Assembly (NCBI GenBank): GCA_964625465.1
Contig: CAZVFD010000013.1
Coordinates: forward strand, 1 to 39,479
Reading direction: 5' to 3'
DNA: 39,479 nt
Origin: CAZLFQ01 sp964625465
Lineage (GTDB): Bacteria; Pseudomonadota; Alphaproteobacteria; Rickettsiales; Midichloriaceae
In this document: piece by piece, positions 25,795 through 34,575 of the stretch
How positions within the stretch are numbered: the stretch's first letter is position 1
Layout of the letters: each line of letters opens with the position of its first letter
Translations under genes and position numbers: made by a program
The notes under the pieces: model-generated
Database searches by the model: none
Told to the model about the DNA's origin: nothing
The model's input: the letters and a program-made list of their open reading frames with translations, nothing else

Positions 25795-27573
25795 TTATAA
25801 TTGTATTTGGCTTGCTACCCCAATATTTATTGTTACTGATTTTTTATTATTTTCTTTGTTAAGTTGTGCCCACTGAGCAATTTCAATGCCCGCAATTTCA
25901 CAAACTCCCACTGATTCTAGAAATTCAATTGCATTTTTCTCATACATATCTAAACCATGTTTTAATGCGAATTTTGCAACTTCCATAAGTTTTGGCAGGT
26001 ATAATTCAGCTTGCCAAAGTTCTGCATAGCAATTATCGCTAATTAATTCTATGAAAATAGAAGGGTGGTTATGACCATGTTTCTTAAAATCCAAAAACTC
26101 AAATGGATGCATACCATTAATTTCGAAATTTATAGATAGTGCGTAGACAATTGGGTGCAGACCTTTAAATACCATATTGTGCTGAACTCCGTATTCAAAC
26201 GCATCTACTCCATTAATTTTAAATTTTTTTTCGGCAGCATGCCGTGCAAGCTCTTCAGTGACTAACCCGTTTTCTACCGCATACACTAAAGGATTTTTGT
26301 CATGAATGTTGAGGTTGTTATCTAAGAGAAAAATAAGCAGAGTATCGTTAACAAGCTCTTTTGGGGGTTGCAATAAAGTTTTAAGCAGATTTGTATCACT
26401 CTGATATTTATCAACGAGATAGCGGATGATATAAGAATTGAGTAATTTGTTTTCATTTATAAATGTTATTGGTGGTAATCCACCGATGTATATATTGTTC
26501 TGAAGAGCCCATACTAAAGGATCTAATGAGGCAAAAAGGTTTACTATTTTGCCGCTATCATATAAGCCGCTACCTATTATCCAAATCCAGTGAAGAGAAG
26601 TTAAGCATTGTCTCAAAACCTCACCCTGTTTTTTTAGTCTTTCTAAAATAAATTTTTCATAACCATCTAATGTCAAAAATTGTATAGTCGAATAGAAACT
26701 AGAATCATTCTTTGGGCCCAACTCATCATTTATACCAATAGTGAATTCAAAAGGTGGTTTGAGATTTTTTTGTTTTTTGAGAAAATAAATCTGCCTTTTT
26801 ACCATGTCTTCAATTTCTTCATCACTTATAGAGCAGCAAAATAGAATTGCCTCTTTTAACCTTCTTAAGTTTATATAAGGTATATATTCTGCAAACCTTC
26901 GAAAGAATGCTTGTCTCATTTCTCCTTCGTTTGTAAAAAATGTTGTGAGTGCCCAGCCATGGTCAATTTTTAGCAATCTTTTCTTTAAACCATTAGGAGT
27001 TTCTAATTTGTCGGTTAATATGTTTTGTGAAATTGCATCTATATCACCAAACCGCATTGCTGCTGCTATGATTAACTCTATTCCTTCGTATTCGGTTAAA
27101 GCGTATTCTAGATTAGTATTTTGTTTTCTATAGTCATATAAAGAATGGAAAAATTTACGATGATGAAAAAATTTTGAGGCTATGCCAAAGTCTTGTACTA
27201 AAGAGATTTTAGGAGCTCTGCTACATAAAGCTCTTCTGAATAGCGGTGCTGCAATAAATTCTTGGATCTCATTGTCTGTAAGTTTTTTTACCACGTATAA
27301 ATGATTGTTTAATGTTGCTCGCTCTCTAATTGATCCACCTGAAGCATAATGATCAGGATTTAATTGTTCTACCATCTTAAATTCACTTAGTTTAATTATG
27401 ACTCCATCAAGAGTCATTGTTTGTATAGCTGTTCTGGCTTCTGTAAATCGAGCTTTATAAGATGAATAAGAAGTCTTATCCATGCCAAGACGTTCTTGAG
27501 GTGAGACAATTTTTTTTATAGCTTGTTGAGCTTTTGTAGATTGTTCCGATATTTCCCTTGCCCCATCGATCAT
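25795..27573 (-). CDS. Kinase-like protein with degenerate ankyrin-like repeats; candidate effector
   Basis: A 592-residue protein of unknown function. The N-terminal half shows an ordered set of protein/lipid-kinase-like motifs: 'ASGGSIRERATLNNHLYVVKKL' in segments (about residues 77-98, glycine turn then a Lys), 'RFGDIDAISQNIL' (174-186, like a catalytic Asp-Asn loop) and 'LLKIDHGWAL' (200-209, like the metal-binding Asp-x-Gly). This pattern recalls HipA, PI-kinase-like and Legionella effector kinases. The C-terminal half repeats a unit like 'DPLVWALQNN', 'NPLVYAVENG', 'HPIVYALSIN' (about residues 351, 427 and 473), resembling decayed ankyrin repeats. No signal peptide is seen. It starts two bases after ruvA's stop, the place where ruvB is found in many bacteria. 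Effector status is inferred. Confidence 0.72.
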   Translation of the reverse strand: MIDGAREISEQSTKAQQAIKKIVSPQERLGMDKTSYSSYKARFTEARTAIQTMTLDGVIIKLSEFKMVEQLNPDHYASGGSIRERATLNNHLYVVKKLTDNEIQEFIAAPLFRRALCSRAPKISLVQDFGIASKFFHHRKFFHSLYDYRKQNTNLEYALTEYEGIELIIAAAMRFGDIDAISQNILTDKLETPNGLKKRLLKIDHGWALTTFFTNEGEMRQAFFRRFAEYIPYINLRRLKEAILFCCSISDEEIEDMVKRQIYFLKKQKNLKPPFEFTIGINDELGPKNDSSFYSTIQFLTLDGYEKFILERLKKQGEVLRQCLTSLHWIWIIGSGLYDSGKIVNLFASLDPLVWALQNNIYIGGLPPITFINENKLLNSYIIRYLVDKYQSDTNLLKTLLQPPKELVNDTLLIFLLDNNLNIHDKNPLVYAVENGLVTEELARHAAEKKFKINGVDAFEYGVQHNMVFKGLHPIVYALSINFEINGMHPFEFLDFKKHGHNHPSIFIELISDNCYAELWQAELYLPKLMEVAKFALKHGLDMYEKNAIEFLESVGVCEIAGIEIAQWAQLNKENNKKSVTINIGVASQIQL

Positions 27574-27575
27574 AT

Positions 27576-28175
27576 CTAGCCAGACATAAGTTTAGATAAC
27601 GCTACTTTGATTGTTTCTTCTAAAGATATATTTTCATTTGCGGCATGTATCTCACTGACTAGAACAAATACATCTTTGCGCTGGAATCCAAGATTGGTTA
27701 GAGCTGATACCGCATCAGCCATTTTATTGTTGCTTGAGCTGTTTTGAGCTATTTGAATCTTAGCCACTCCTTCCAATACACCTTTTTTGCCTTTGAGTTC
27801 GTTTACTATGCGAGCTGATAGTTTCGGGCCAACTCCGCTAACTTTTTTAAAGGCATTTTGGTCTTCACTCATTATTGCAGAAGAGATATCTACAGGGTTC
27901 ATGCCACTTAGAATAGCTATAGCCATTCTTGGCCCAACACCTTGTACGGTTTGTAGGACGTTAAACCAATGTTTCTCTTCTTCTGTTGAAAACCCGTATA
28001 GGGTGAGCTGATCTTCTTTCACTACCATGTGTGTGAAAAATATAGCATATTGGTTAGGCTGAATTTGAGATAGTGTATTGGTAGTGCAGAATAATATGTA
28101 ACCTACGCCCCCAACATCAACGATTACATGGTCTTCGCTAATACTATCAATAGTGCCTTTTATTTTTCCAATCAT
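27576..28175 (-). CDS. ruvA: Holliday junction helicase subunit RuvA
   Basis: A 199-residue RuvA, the tetrameric junction-binding protein that loads the RuvB motor during recombination. Domain I 'MIGKIKGTIDSI', 'VDVGGVGYILF'; domain II with two helix-hairpin-helix motifs, 'LQTVQGVGPRMAIAILS' and 'FKKVSGVGPKLSARIVNELKGK'; an Asn/Ser linker and the RuvB-binding domain III 'DAVSALTNLGFQRKDV'. Length is normal. ruvC and ruvB are not adjacent here; instead a large kinase-like gene follows directly downstream. Confidence 0.95.
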   Translation of the reverse strand: MIGKIKGTIDSISEDHVIVDVGGVGYILFCTTNTLSQIQPNQYAIFFTHMVVKEDQLTLYGFSTEEEKHWFNVLQTVQGVGPRMAIAILSGMNPVDISSAIMSEDQNAFKKVSGVGPKLSARIVNELKGKKGVLEGVAKIQIAQNSSSNNKMADAVSALTNLGFQRKDVFVLVSEIHAANENISLEETIKVALSKLMSG

Positions 28176-28237
28176 ATGCTTTATCTCTTTGTCTATTTTA
28201 ATAAAGACATAAATTTAGAAAAGTATCAATAAATCAG

Positions 28238-28266
28238 TTGCGCTTATAGATGGATTTGTGCATAAT
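28238..28266 (+). promoter_or_regulatory. Putative promoter of tRNA-Leu
   Basis: TTGCGC (28238-28243), a 17-base spacer and CATAAT (28261-28266). The tRNA begins 22 bases downstream. The -35 is weak (three of six), the -10 good (five of six). Confidence 0.45.
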
Positions 28267-28288
28267 ACTTCTCATCTTAATTGTCTTT

Positions 28289-28374
28289 GCCCGCGTGATG
28301 GAATGGTAGACATAACGGACTTAAAATCCGTGGGGAGCGATCTCATGCCGGTTCAAGTCCGGCCGCGGGTACCA
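28289..28374 (+). tRNA. tRNA-Leu (UAA)
   Basis: An 86-base cloverleaf with the acceptor stem GCCCGCG / CGCGGGT (one G-U pair at the end), anticodon stem ACGGA / TCCGT with loop CTTAAAA giving anticodon TAA, a long variable arm (GGGGAGCGATCTC) typical of class II tRNAs, the T arm GCCGGTTCAAGTCCGGC, and an encoded CCA. It reads UUA and probably UUG leucine codons. Confidence 0.96.
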
Positions 28375-28405
28375 TAAATTTTCTTAGAAAAGGATGTTAT
28401 TCAGC

Positions 28406-29449
28406 TTAATTACCATAAATGAAGCTATACGATGATTTTACGCCTACATTGGCGTATTGTTTTTCTAACCAATCTTCAGCAGCTTGGCGACCAACTTCTT
28501 TTAGATATTGTAAAAAGTCCCAATCAGCATTCATTTTGCTAGTCCTACCGAATGTAGCCATGATTTCTTCATTGCCAACCAAATGTACTCTAATAGCTCT
28601 ATAATGCATATCATCCTTCAGCTTATTTTTGGTTATTAGGTCATTCATTATCTCAATACCTTTAACCTCTTTTATGAGTGCAGTGTTAAAGCTAATTTCA
28701 TTAGCACGATCAATAATGTCTGGAATACTAGTTGGAGTCTCCTCTAAGTAAAATGGTATAACCTGAACAATAACTATATCTGCAGTATTTGAATCATATA
28801 TTAAAGGGGAGAGGGCAGGATTGCCCGAAAAACCACCATCCCAGTATTTCTCGCCATCAATAACGACTGTTTGTGCAACGTAAGGTAGACATGCAGATGC
28901 CAGCAGAACTTTGGTATCAATTTCTTCGCACTTAAAGACTTTTATTTTGCCAGTCTTTAAATTAGTCGCATTTACGAAAAGTTTAATTTTATTATTCTTA
29001 TGCAACTCTTTAAAATTAACAACTTCATTGAGAATGTCTCTTAGCGGATTCACGTCAAAGAAGTTTAATTGATAAGGTGAAAAGAAATGTCTCATCATAT
29101 CTGCAGCTTGAACAAGTGGAGAGCCACCAACAGCTGTCATACCCATCATTTTATCAAAAAAGTTAGCCTGCATAGGCAATGACATTGATATGCTTACTTT
29201 CTTCCAGAAATCTTCCATTAATTTTTTTGCCATGTCTTTACCACCTTTTGCAAGTCCGTAAACAAAAACAGTAGCGTTCATAGCCCCAGCGCTAGTAGCA
29301 GAGATAGCTTCGATATTTATATTCTCTTCTTCAACTAACCTGTCCAATACTCCCCATGTAAAAGCCCCATGAGCCCCCCCACCTTGTAGTGCAAGAGAAA
29401 TAGATTTTTTCTCATTTGCATGCACCTCTTTCTTCTTCTTTACTTTCAT
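28406..29449 (-). CDS. Patatin-like phospholipase (second copy)
   Basis: A 347-residue patatin with oxyanion loop 'LALQGGGAHGAFTWG', nucleophile motif 'ISATSAGAMNA' and 'YWDGGFSGNPAL' carrying the catalytic Asp. Unlike the patatin at 12.7 kb it has no signal peptide or lipobox; its N terminus is short and very basic ('MKVKKKKE'). This is the class common in alphaproteobacteria and related to the secreted Pat1/Pat2 phospholipases of Rickettsia, which act on host membranes. Whether this one is secreted cannot be seen. ATG 29449 is preferred over an in-frame TTG six bases upstream. It is divergent from the histidine kinase gene. Confidence 0.9.
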   Translation of the reverse strand: MKVKKKKEVHANEKKSISLALQGGGAHGAFTWGVLDRLVEEENINIEAISATSAGAMNATVFVYGLAKGGKDMAKKLMEDFWKKVSISMSLPMQANFFDKMMGMTAVGGSPLVQAADMMRHFFSPYQLNFFDVNPLRDILNEVVNFKELHKNNKIKLFVNATNLKTGKIKVFKCEEIDTKVLLASACLPYVAQTVVIDGEKYWDGGFSGNPALSPLIYDSNTADIVIVQVIPFYLEETPTSIPDIIDRANEISFNTALIKEVKGIEIMNDLITKNKLKDDMHYRAIRVHLVGNEEIMATFGRTSKMNADWDFLQYLKEVGRQAAEDWLEKQYANVGVKSSYSFIYGN

Positions 29450-29508
29450 AAACAAGCTGGATTAATATCTATCTCAAGTAAGGAAACACCATTTTTAAAC
29501 AAAGTTCA

Positions 29509-30786
29509 ATGCAATTAGCACCTAAAAGTTTATTTAGTAGATTTTTACTAATTATCGTAATGCCAATTATCGTTTTGCAGCTCATTACAACCTATCTATT
29601 TTACCAACGTCATTGGGAGAGTGTATCGGAAAAAATGAAGTTAGCATTGATTGGAAATTTTGCAGCGATTATATCCTTGCTTAACGACAATGAGTTTAAG
29701 CAGGCGGAAAGTATTTCACGTCTTTTGGAGGTGCATTTAAAATTTTATCAAGATGAAGAAATATCTAAACATGTTCACCATCCTCTGTATACCGATAGAG
29801 ATTTGAAAGATTTTTCGAGAAAAATTAAAAAACAAATTCCATATGAGTCTGAAACTTTTTACCTAAATAATAAATCTGATATTTTGGTTTATTTTCAGCT
29901 CAAGGGGGGAACTTTAGAATTGGGTTTTTCAAATAAAAAATTTCAAAGTCATACTACCTATATTTTTATAAGTTGGGTTGCTGGATCAGCGCTGTTATTA
30001 TTAATGATTGCAATTGTATTTATGAAAAATCAGCTACGATCTATTCTTAATTTAGCCACGGCTGCTGAACGACTTGGAAAAGGTTTGGATACTTTGAATT
30101 TTAAACCTTCTGGTGCAACTGAAGTTAAAAAAGCAGGGTGGGCATTTTTGCGGATGCAACGCAGAATCAATAGACAAATTCAGCATAGAACAGAATTATT
30201 ATCTCATATTTCACATGATTTAAGAACTCCTTTAACGAGAGTAAAACTGGCAATAGCTATGCTTAAGGATTCGAGAGCCTCTATTGAGATATCCAAAGAT
30301 ATTTCAGATATGGAAAAGCTAATAGAATCCTATTTGCATTTTGCTAAAGAGGAGGGAAATGAGGAAAGCCAGCTTATTAATATTATTGATTTGGTTTCTC
30401 AGGTTGTTAAGGCGACAAATGATCCTAGAGTTAAGCTAAAAATCAAAAATCAATTTGTTTTTTCTTATATTAAACCTCAGGCATTTAAGCGTGCTATTAC
30501 TAACTTGATTACAAATGGACTAAAATACTGCAAATCAAAAGTGGTGATTACCATTACCAAACGACAGTCAACTTTAATCATATCAGTTGGAGATGACGGC
30601 AAAGGCATTCCAAAGAAATTTTGGAAGTCGGCTTTTACTCCTTTCTTTAAAATCAACCCAGAAAGTGAAGGATTTGGGTTAGGACTTGCGATTGTGAAAA
30701 CTATTATATATAACCATGGGGGTTATATTAAGCTTGCAAAAAGTCAGCTTGGAGGGTTGCGAGTTATTATTAAATTGCCAATTTAA
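29509..30786 (+). CDS. EnvZ-like sensor histidine kinase
   Basis: A 425-residue two-component sensor: transmembrane helix 1 ('FLLIIVMPIIVLQLITTYLFY'), a periplasmic region of about 120 residues, helix 2 ('YIFISWVAGSALLLLMIAIVF'), a HAMP linker, the phosphoacceptor box 'LSHISHDLRTPLTRVKLA', then the ATPase with N box 'NLITNGLKY', G1 'VGDDGKGIP', F box 'FTPFFK' and G2 'GFGLGLAIVK'. The 'FYQRHWESV' segment after helix 1 fits alphaproteobacterial EnvZ-type kinases. Its response regulator is not in this window. The stop overlaps miaA by one base. Confidence 0.9.
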   Translation: MQLAPKSLFSRFLLIIVMPIIVLQLITTYLFYQRHWESVSEKMKLALIGNFAAIISLLNDNEFKQAESISRLLEVHLKFYQDEEISKHVHHPLYTDRDLKDFSRKIKKQIPYESETFYLNNKSDILVYFQLKGGTLELGFSNKKFQSHTTYIFISWVAGSALLLLMIAIVFMKNQLRSILNLATAAERLGKGLDTLNFKPSGATEVKKAGWAFLRMQRRINRQIQHRTELLSHISHDLRTPLTRVKLAIAMLKDSRASIEISKDISDMEKLIESYLHFAKEEGNEESQLINIIDLVSQVVKATNDPRVKLKIKNQFVFSYIKPQAFKRAITNLITNGLKYCKSKVVITITKRQSTLIISVGDDGKGIPKKFWKSAFTPFFKINPESEGFGLGLAIVKTIIYNHGGYIKLAKSQLGGLRVIIKLPI

Positions 30787-31652
30787 TGAAAAACAAAATT
30801 AACATTCTTTTCGGAACGACCGCTTCGGGTAAGACTAAGCTTGGAATTGAACTGGCCAAGAAGCTTGACGGCGTTGTTATCAATTATGATTCTATGCAGG
30901 TCTATAAAGAGATCCCAATTATTTCCGCCCAGCCGACTCATATAGAGCAAGATGGTGTAGAGCATAGGCTATTTGGACATGTTTCATGTATTGAAAAATA
31001 CTCGGTTGGAAGATGGTTAGAGGATGCGATACCAATAATTTCAAACCTACTGAAAAGCGGTAAGACTCCTATACTAGTTGGAGGAACTGGTTTGTACGTA
31101 AAATCTTTGATGGACGGTATGTCAAATATACCGAGCATATCTGACAAAACTAAGACTATAGTATCTGCTTTTCACAAGTACTTAACTCCTATGGAGATCC
31201 ATGAAAAACTTTTTGAATTTGATCCAGTAATGGCTGATCAACTTAACGTCAAAGATACGCAAAGAGTACAGAGAGCCTTAGAAGTAATAATTGAGACAGG
31301 AAGATCTTTGTCATATTGGCATAAAGAAATTTTAAAACCCCCATTTCCCAGAGACCTATTTCATACAATTTGCATACAAAAACCGCGCGAACAGATTTAT
31401 AATAATATTGATATACGTTTTCTAGAAATGATTAAGTTGGGCGCAATAGATGAAGTTGCTAATTTGTACAAAGAATTTGGCAAAATTGCGTATCCGAAAG
31501 CATGCGGTCTATACGAAATAATTTCATACATTAATGGCGATATAACTTTAAAAGAAGCAATTTCTAAAGCACAGCAATCTTCTAGAAACTATGCAAAACG
31601 ACAAATTACATGGATGAACCACCAAGTTGTTTGTGATCAAGTCCATGGTTGA
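30786..31652 (+). CDS. miaA: tRNA dimethylallyltransferase MiaA
   Basis: A 288-residue MiaA, which transfers a dimethylallyl group to A37 of tRNAs reading codons that start with U, including the tRNA-Leu encoded about 2.5 kb upstream. Visible: the P loop 'LFGTTASGKTKLGIELA', 'VINYDSMQVYKEIPI', 'ILVGGTGLYVKSLMDG', 'DTQRVQRALEVIIETG', and the C-terminal 'RNYAKRQITWMNHQ'. 'GTTASGKT' replaces the usual GPTASGKT, a mild change that keeps the Lys-Thr. The start overlaps the kinase stop (TAATG). Confidence 0.94.
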   Translation: MKNKINILFGTTASGKTKLGIELAKKLDGVVINYDSMQVYKEIPIISAQPTHIEQDGVEHRLFGHVSCIEKYSVGRWLEDAIPIISNLLKSGKTPILVGGTGLYVKSLMDGMSNIPSISDKTKTIVSAFHKYLTPMEIHEKLFEFDPVMADQLNVKDTQRVQRALEVIIETGRSLSYWHKEILKPPFPRDLFHTICIQKPREQIYNNIDIRFLEMIKLGAIDEVANLYKEFGKIAYPKACGLYEIISYINGDITLKEAISKAQQSSRNYAKRQITWMNHQVVCDQVHG

Positions 31653-31687
31653 ATGCTAAAATAATATAGATGAATTTTAGTATTTTG

Positions 31688-31715
31688 TTGACTCAAGTAT
31701 ATTCATTTGTATCTT
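31688..31715 (+). promoter_or_regulatory. Possible promoter of the gcv operon
   Basis: TTGACT (31688-31693), a 16-base spacer and TATCTT (31710-31715). It would start transcription about 20 bases before the gcvT ATG. I saw nothing like a glycine riboswitch in this leader. Confidence 0.35.
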
Positions 31716-31742
31716 GGTTTAGTTATTAAAATACATGTGGTT

Positions 31743-32840
31743 ATGCAAGCGGAAACGAATAAGCTAAGTCAAATTCATCTATATAATAGGCATGTTGAGT
31801 TAGGTGGGAAAATGTGCCCATTTGCGGGCTATATGATGCCTATTAATTACAAGACTACAATTATTCAAGAGCATAATCACACTAGAAATTCTGTGGGTTT
31901 ATTCGATGTTTCGCACATGGGTGCAATTTTTATTGATGATGAAAATGCAGGCAGTGAATTAGAAAAATTAATTCCTTGTGATATTTCAGAGCTGACAATT
32001 GGTCAGACCAAATATTCTCTTCTTCTAAATAATCAAGGCGGAATCGTTGATGATTTACTAATTTCAAGAATTGAAAAAGGTTTTTTGATTGTAGTGAATG
32101 CGGGCAATAAGCACCAAGATTTGCAGTATCTACAAACTTTAAATGTAAAATTCAGACCAGAGTTCACACGGAATATATTGGCTCTTCAAGGGCCAAAAGC
32201 AAATGAAGTAATCAAAATGATTGCTCCAAAAGCTGCTGAATTAAAATTCATGAATGTTGGAAAATTTGGTTTTGAAAACGATGAAATATACATAAGCAGA
32301 ACTGGGTATACTGGCGAAGATGGTTTTGAAATTATTGCAGAAAATAAATCAGCTGAAAAAATTTTCGAAAAGCTATTAGGTAACTCTGATGTATTACCAA
32401 TAGGATTGGGTGCAAGAGATAGTCTAAGATTGGAAGCGGGTCTATGCTTACATGGTCATGATATAAACCCAAACACAACGCCAACTGAAGCTAGTTTAAA
32501 TTGGGTTATTGGAAAACGTAGAAGGTTGGAAGGCGGTTTTGCAGGGGCTTCAATTGTACTAGAGCAAATGAAAAATGAAGCTGCCAAAAAATTGGTTGGG
32601 CTTCTACCTGAGTCGAAAGCTATAGCGAGAGAAGGTGCTACAATTCATTTAGCTGATGGTAGCAAAGTTGGAGTAGTTACTAGTGGCACGCATAGCCCAA
32701 CTTTGAATAGAGCAATTGCCATGGGTTATGTTGATACAGTTCACTTGAATTCTGAATTGTTTGTGAATATAAGAGATCAAAAGTACCCAGTAAAAATTCA
32801 CAAGCTCCCGTTTGTACAAACAAAATATTATAAAGGATAA
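31743..32840 (+). CDS. gcvT: Glycine cleavage T protein (aminomethyltransferase)
   Basis: A 365-residue GcvT, which takes the aminomethyl group from lipoyl-GcvH onto tetrahydrofolate, releasing ammonia. Visible: 'MCPFAGYMMPINY', 'VGLFDVSHMGAIFI', 'ALQGPKANEVI', 'SRTGYTGEDGFEII', 'LGARDSLRLEAGLCLHGHDI', and the C-terminal 'VGVVTSGTHSPTLNRAIAMGYV'. ATG 31743 is chosen because it begins the conserved N terminus; an ATG-less 12-codon extension upstream is possible but less likely. gcvH follows after three bases. Confidence 0.94.
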   Translation: MQAETNKLSQIHLYNRHVELGGKMCPFAGYMMPINYKTTIIQEHNHTRNSVGLFDVSHMGAIFIDDENAGSELEKLIPCDISELTIGQTKYSLLLNNQGGIVDDLLISRIEKGFLIVVNAGNKHQDLQYLQTLNVKFRPEFTRNILALQGPKANEVIKMIAPKAAELKFMNVGKFGFENDEIYISRTGYTGEDGFEIIAENKSAEKIFEKLLGNSDVLPIGLGARDSLRLEAGLCLHGHDINPNTTPTEASLNWVIGKRRRLEGGFAGASIVLEQMKNEAAKKLVGLLPESKAIAREGATIHLADGSKVGVVTSGTHSPTLNRAIAMGYVDTVHLNSELFVNIRDQKYPVKIHKLPFVQTKYYKG

Positions 32841-32843
32841 ATT

Positions 32844-33209
32844 ATGAAAAAATATAGTCAGCAACACGAATGGATAATGCTAGAAGGCGAGGTTGGTATT
32901 GTCGGTATTACAGATTATGCCCAGCATCAGCTAGGTGATGTTGTATTCGCAGAACTACCAAAGGTTGGTCAGAAGGTTGAAAAAGGCGGACAGGTCGCTG
33001 TAGTTGAATCTGTGAAAGCAGCTAGTGAAGTTTACTCACCAGTTTCTGGAGAGGTTGTAGAAGTGAATGATGTGCTGCCGAATTCTCCAGATTTGATAAA
33101 TTCTGCACCTGAATCTGATGGTTGGTTCTTCAAAGTTAGATTAGCGAATTCAGGCGAGATGAATGAGCTGATGGATGAAACAGAATATAATAAAATGATT
33201 GGCAAATAA
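32844..33209 (+). CDS. gcvH: Glycine cleavage H protein
   Basis: A 121-residue lipoyl carrier of the glycine cleavage system. The lipoylated lysine is in 'VESVKAASEVYSP'; 'HEWIMLEGEVGIVGITDYAQHQLGDVVF' and 'ESDGWFFKVRL' are typical flanking segments. Length is standard. It overlaps gcvPA by one base (TAATG) and follows gcvT by three bases, a tight operon. Confidence 0.96.
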   Translation: MKKYSQQHEWIMLEGEVGIVGITDYAQHQLGDVVFAELPKVGQKVEKGGQVAVVESVKAASEVYSPVSGEVVEVNDVLPNSPDLINSAPESDGWFFKVRLANSGEMNELMDETEYNKMIGK

Positions 33210-34540
33210 TGCGTTACTTACCACACACAAAAGAGATTCGTGAGAAAATGCTGAAAGAAATTGGCATTAAAAACGTTGATGAGCTGTTTGCAGATGTTCC
33301 AAAATCTGCATTGTTAAAAGACTTAATTGACTTGCCAAAACATAAAAGCGAGGCGGAGGTTGAGCAAGATTTTTTGCAGATGAGGGCAAAAAATATTGAT
33401 GCTGGACAGGCGGCGTGTTTTCTTGGTGCTGGTGCATATCGACATCATATACCTGCTGCGGTTGATCACTTAATTCAGCGTGGTGAATTTCTCACTTCTT
33501 ATACTCCATATCAACCTGAAATCTCTCAAGGTACATTGCAATATTTGTTCGAATTCCAAACACAAGTGTGTATGCTGACAGGGATGGAAGTGGCGAATGC
33601 TTCTATGTACGACGGAGCAACGGCTACTCTCGAAGCTGTAATGATGGCTAACCGTGTTACCAAGCGTAATAAAGCTGTGATTTCAGGCAACCTTCATCCA
33701 CATTATTCAGAGGTGATTAATACATATGCTCACTTTTCAAAATTTGATGTGGTGCATTTAGATGCATCCCCAGATAACGATGAGGTAATCTCTGTGCCTT
33801 CAGATGCTTCATGTGTAGTTGTGCAATACCCAGATTTCTTCGGACATGTTAATGACTTCACCAAACTTGCTGCTGAGTGCCATGCGAAAGGCGTAATGCT
33901 AATAGTAGCATTTACCGAGGTAGTTGCTCTAGGTATGTTAAAGCCTATTGGTGAAATGGGCGCTGACATAGTAGTGGGTGAGGGGCAATCGCTTGGTGTT
34001 GGTTTGAATTTTGGTGGGCCAACAGTTGGATTATTCGCAACCAAAAAAGAATTTGTACGCCAAATGCCAGGTAGAGTTGCTGGGCAAACAGTGGATGCAG
34101 CAGGTAAACGCGGTTGGGTTTTGACTCTTTCAACACGTGAGCAACACATCCGTCGTGATAAAGCGACGAGCAATATTTGTACAAATTCAGGATTATGTGC
34201 ATTAGCGTTTACTATACATTTGACTCTTCTTGGTGAAGTTGGCTTGCAGCGACTTGCTAAACTTAACCATGCAAAAGCAGTTAAACTCTATGAAGCTTTG
34301 GTAAATATACAAGGTATAAAGATACATAATAAGACATTCTTTAATGAAATTGTTATTTCACTTCCTACTAATGCATCAGGAATTGTGGATAAGCTTGTTG
34401 AGCAAAAAATTCTAGCAGGTGTACCTGTTTCCAGACTACACCATGGCAAATACGAAAATATGTTATTAGTGGCTTGTACAGAGACGGTTACTGATGAGCA
34501 GATAGAAAATTTTATAAGAGTCCTTGCAGAGATTGTTTAG
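33209..34540 (+). CDS. gcvPA: Glycine dehydrogenase (decarboxylating) subunit 1
   Basis: A 443-residue N-terminal-half P protein of the split form, as in Bacillus and Rickettsiales-type alphaproteobacteria. Visible: 'MRYLPHTKEIREKMLKEIG', 'FLGAGAYRHHIPAAVDHL', 'FLTSYTPYQPEISQGTLQ', 'MYDGATATLEAVMMA', and 'GWVLTLSTREQHIRRDKATSNICTN' in part. The pyridoxal-phosphate lysine is normally in subunit 2 (gcvPB), which usually comes next but is absent from this window; two unrelated genes occupy the space. The split enzyme needs that partner, so it must lie elsewhere if the pathway works. Confidence 0.94.
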   Translation: MRYLPHTKEIREKMLKEIGIKNVDELFADVPKSALLKDLIDLPKHKSEAEVEQDFLQMRAKNIDAGQAACFLGAGAYRHHIPAAVDHLIQRGEFLTSYTPYQPEISQGTLQYLFEFQTQVCMLTGMEVANASMYDGATATLEAVMMANRVTKRNKAVISGNLHPHYSEVINTYAHFSKFDVVHLDASPDNDEVISVPSDASCVVVQYPDFFGHVNDFTKLAAECHAKGVMLIVAFTEVVALGMLKPIGEMGADIVVGEGQSLGVGLNFGGPTVGLFATKKEFVRQMPGRVAGQTVDAAGKRGWVLTLSTREQHIRRDKATSNICTNSGLCALAFTIHLTLLGEVGLQRLAKLNHAKAVKLYEALVNIQGIKIHNKTFFNEIVISLPTNASGIVDKLVEQKILAGVPVSRLHHGKYENMLLVACTETVTDEQIENFIRVLAEIV

Positions 34541-34575
34541 AGATTGTACAATGCCAAAAAATTTAAGGAGTATAT

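Noticed and set aside
31656..31686. CTAAAAT / ATTTTAG hairpin after miaA
   Set aside because: Almost entirely A-T pairs with an 11-base loop; such pairs are expected by chance in this AT-rich sequence.
31653..31742. Possible glycine riboswitch before gcvT
   Set aside because: The leader is short and very AT-rich, without the conserved purine-rich core of a glycine aptamer.
33730..34173. 147-codon antisense frame within gcvPA
   Set aside because: The sense strand encodes a well-conserved enzyme; the antisense frame has no recognisable motif and is a shadow.
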